Positions 14,093-14,312 of a stretch of 14,312 nucleotides of DNA are shown piece after piece. A program made the translations under genes and the position numbers. The notes beneath the pieces are model-generated. The model searched no databases, was not told the DNA's origin, and saw only the letters and a list, made by a program, of their open reading frames with translations. The number at the start of each line of letters is the position of its first letter. Position 1 is the stretch's first letter. The DNA comes from Ruminiclostridium sp. (GTDB taxonomy: Bacteria > Bacillota > Clostridia > Oscillospirales > Oscillospiraceae), in NCBI GenBank assembly GCA_021442645.1, contig JABUSR010000236.1, positions 1-14,312 of the forward strand. The letters run 5' to 3'.

Positions 14093-14230
14093 TGTGCGGC
14101 GGATTGGACAGACGAAGTCCCCGGCGGCATTGGCACCACCCTGTTCACAGTGGGCGGCGCGCTCCTGATGGGCGCCGGCCTGTTGTTTGGATTCGGTATG
14201 AGGCGCACACGGGAAAGGAGGTATCCTTGA
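14093..14230 (+). pseudogene. Remnant of an LPXTG-type cell-wall sorting signal (surface protein or pilin C-terminus)
   Basis: One frame between TAG at 14090-14092 and TGA at 14228-14230 encodes a classic sorting-signal tail: EVPGGIGTTLFTVGG, a hydrophobic helix ALLMGAGLLFGFGM, then RRTRERRYP. The GGIGTTLF segment is the usual continuation after LPxT in Gram-positive pilins and adhesins. The LPXTG pentapeptide itself is missing (EVPGG stands in its place), there is no start codon or ribosome binding site, and the protein body is absent. The best reading is a deletion or recombination remnant of a sortase substrate gene. An assembly join within the region is an alternative. Confidence 0.7.
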
Positions 14231-14240
14231 GAAACCTCCT
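14216..14240 (+). other. Hairpin masking an AGGAGG sequence after the sorting-signal tail
   Basis: AGGAGGT (14216-14222) can pair with ACCTCCT (14234-14240) across an 11-nt loop. AGGAGG is a full Shine-Dalgarno sequence. A TTG at 14227 in the TTGA overlap with the stop codon would open an 8-codon frame ending at TAA 14251-14253. No T-run follows, so it is not a terminator. Confidence 0.35.
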
Positions 14241-14312
14241 CGACGCAAATTAACACTGCGCCGAAACCGAACCGAAAATAGAGACACAAGCAAACAAGAG
14301 CAAGAAAAGGAA
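14231..14312 (+). promoter_or_regulatory. Probable 5' leader of a gene starting just beyond the window
   Basis: The last bases read AAGAAAAGGAA (14302-14312), a typical ribosome binding site, with no terminator between the remnant and this point. An A-rich, structure-poor leader of this kind usually precedes a start codon within ten bases. By context a pilin or other sortase substrate would be expected next, but that is inference. Confidence 0.4.

Noticed and set aside
13964..14293. Minus-strand ORFs of 89-109 codons at the right end
   Set aside because: They are antisense to the clear sorting-signal tail, lack ribosome binding sites and have no recognisable content.
1..14312. tRNA, rRNA, CRISPR arrays, insertion sequences
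   Set aside because: I saw no cloverleaf with a GTTCRA-type arm, no regularly spaced short repeats and no transposase-like frame or terminal inverted repeats.

Overview
The window looks like part of a low-to-mid GC Gram-positive chromosome, most likely a gut Clostridia member of the Oscillospiraceae/Ruminococcaceae type. The basis is the SLH repeats with a TRAQIVTLLWRAA motif, lipobox lipoproteins, AGGAGG-type ribosome binding sites, consensus sigma-A promoters and a sortase-type C-terminal tail. The taxon is an inference from style, not from a marker gene. Nearly everything in it is membrane-bound, exported or cell-surface.

Layout, left to right. The 3' half of a MATE-family efflux transporter (1-684, +) enters from the left. 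A near-consensus promoter (753-781) drives a 311-aa lipoprotein made of two tandem copies of one module (814-1749, +), closed by a very strong terminator (1816-1864). Next comes a metallo-beta-lactamase-fold hydrolase gene broken by an in-frame TAG (2015 to about 2740, +), followed without a terminator by a lipoprotein with a tyrosine/lipid phosphatase domain of the MptpB type (2870-4000, +). A bidirectional terminator (4070-4099) separates it from a convergent gene for a small protein I do not recognise (4180-4587, -).

The right half is dominated by a minus-strand unit. A perfect TTGACA-17-TATAAT promoter (12954-12982) drives a 2560-aa secreted S-layer-homology protein (5202-12884, -). No terminator follows it before a 50-aa peptide with a textbook double-glycine leader (4922-5074, -), too short for ordinary gene calling, which is followed by a strong terminator (4859-4895). 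Divergent from the giant gene is a 208-aa multi-pass membrane protein (13152-13778, +) whose -10 element lies in one arm of an inverted repeat.

The right end (13840-14312) is AT-rich. It holds a plausible promoter and then a remnant of an LPXTG-type sorting signal with no LPXTG motif and no protein body, followed by what looks like the leader of another gene just outside the window.

How the genes may work together (inference): the SLH giant and the double-glycine peptide appear to share one transcript, which would make the peptide a co-expressed exported or processed product. No C39 peptidase/ABC exporter or modifying enzyme is visible in the window. The peptide, the nonsense-interrupted hydrolase, the duplicated lipoprotein module and the sorting-signal remnant are the points most worth following.
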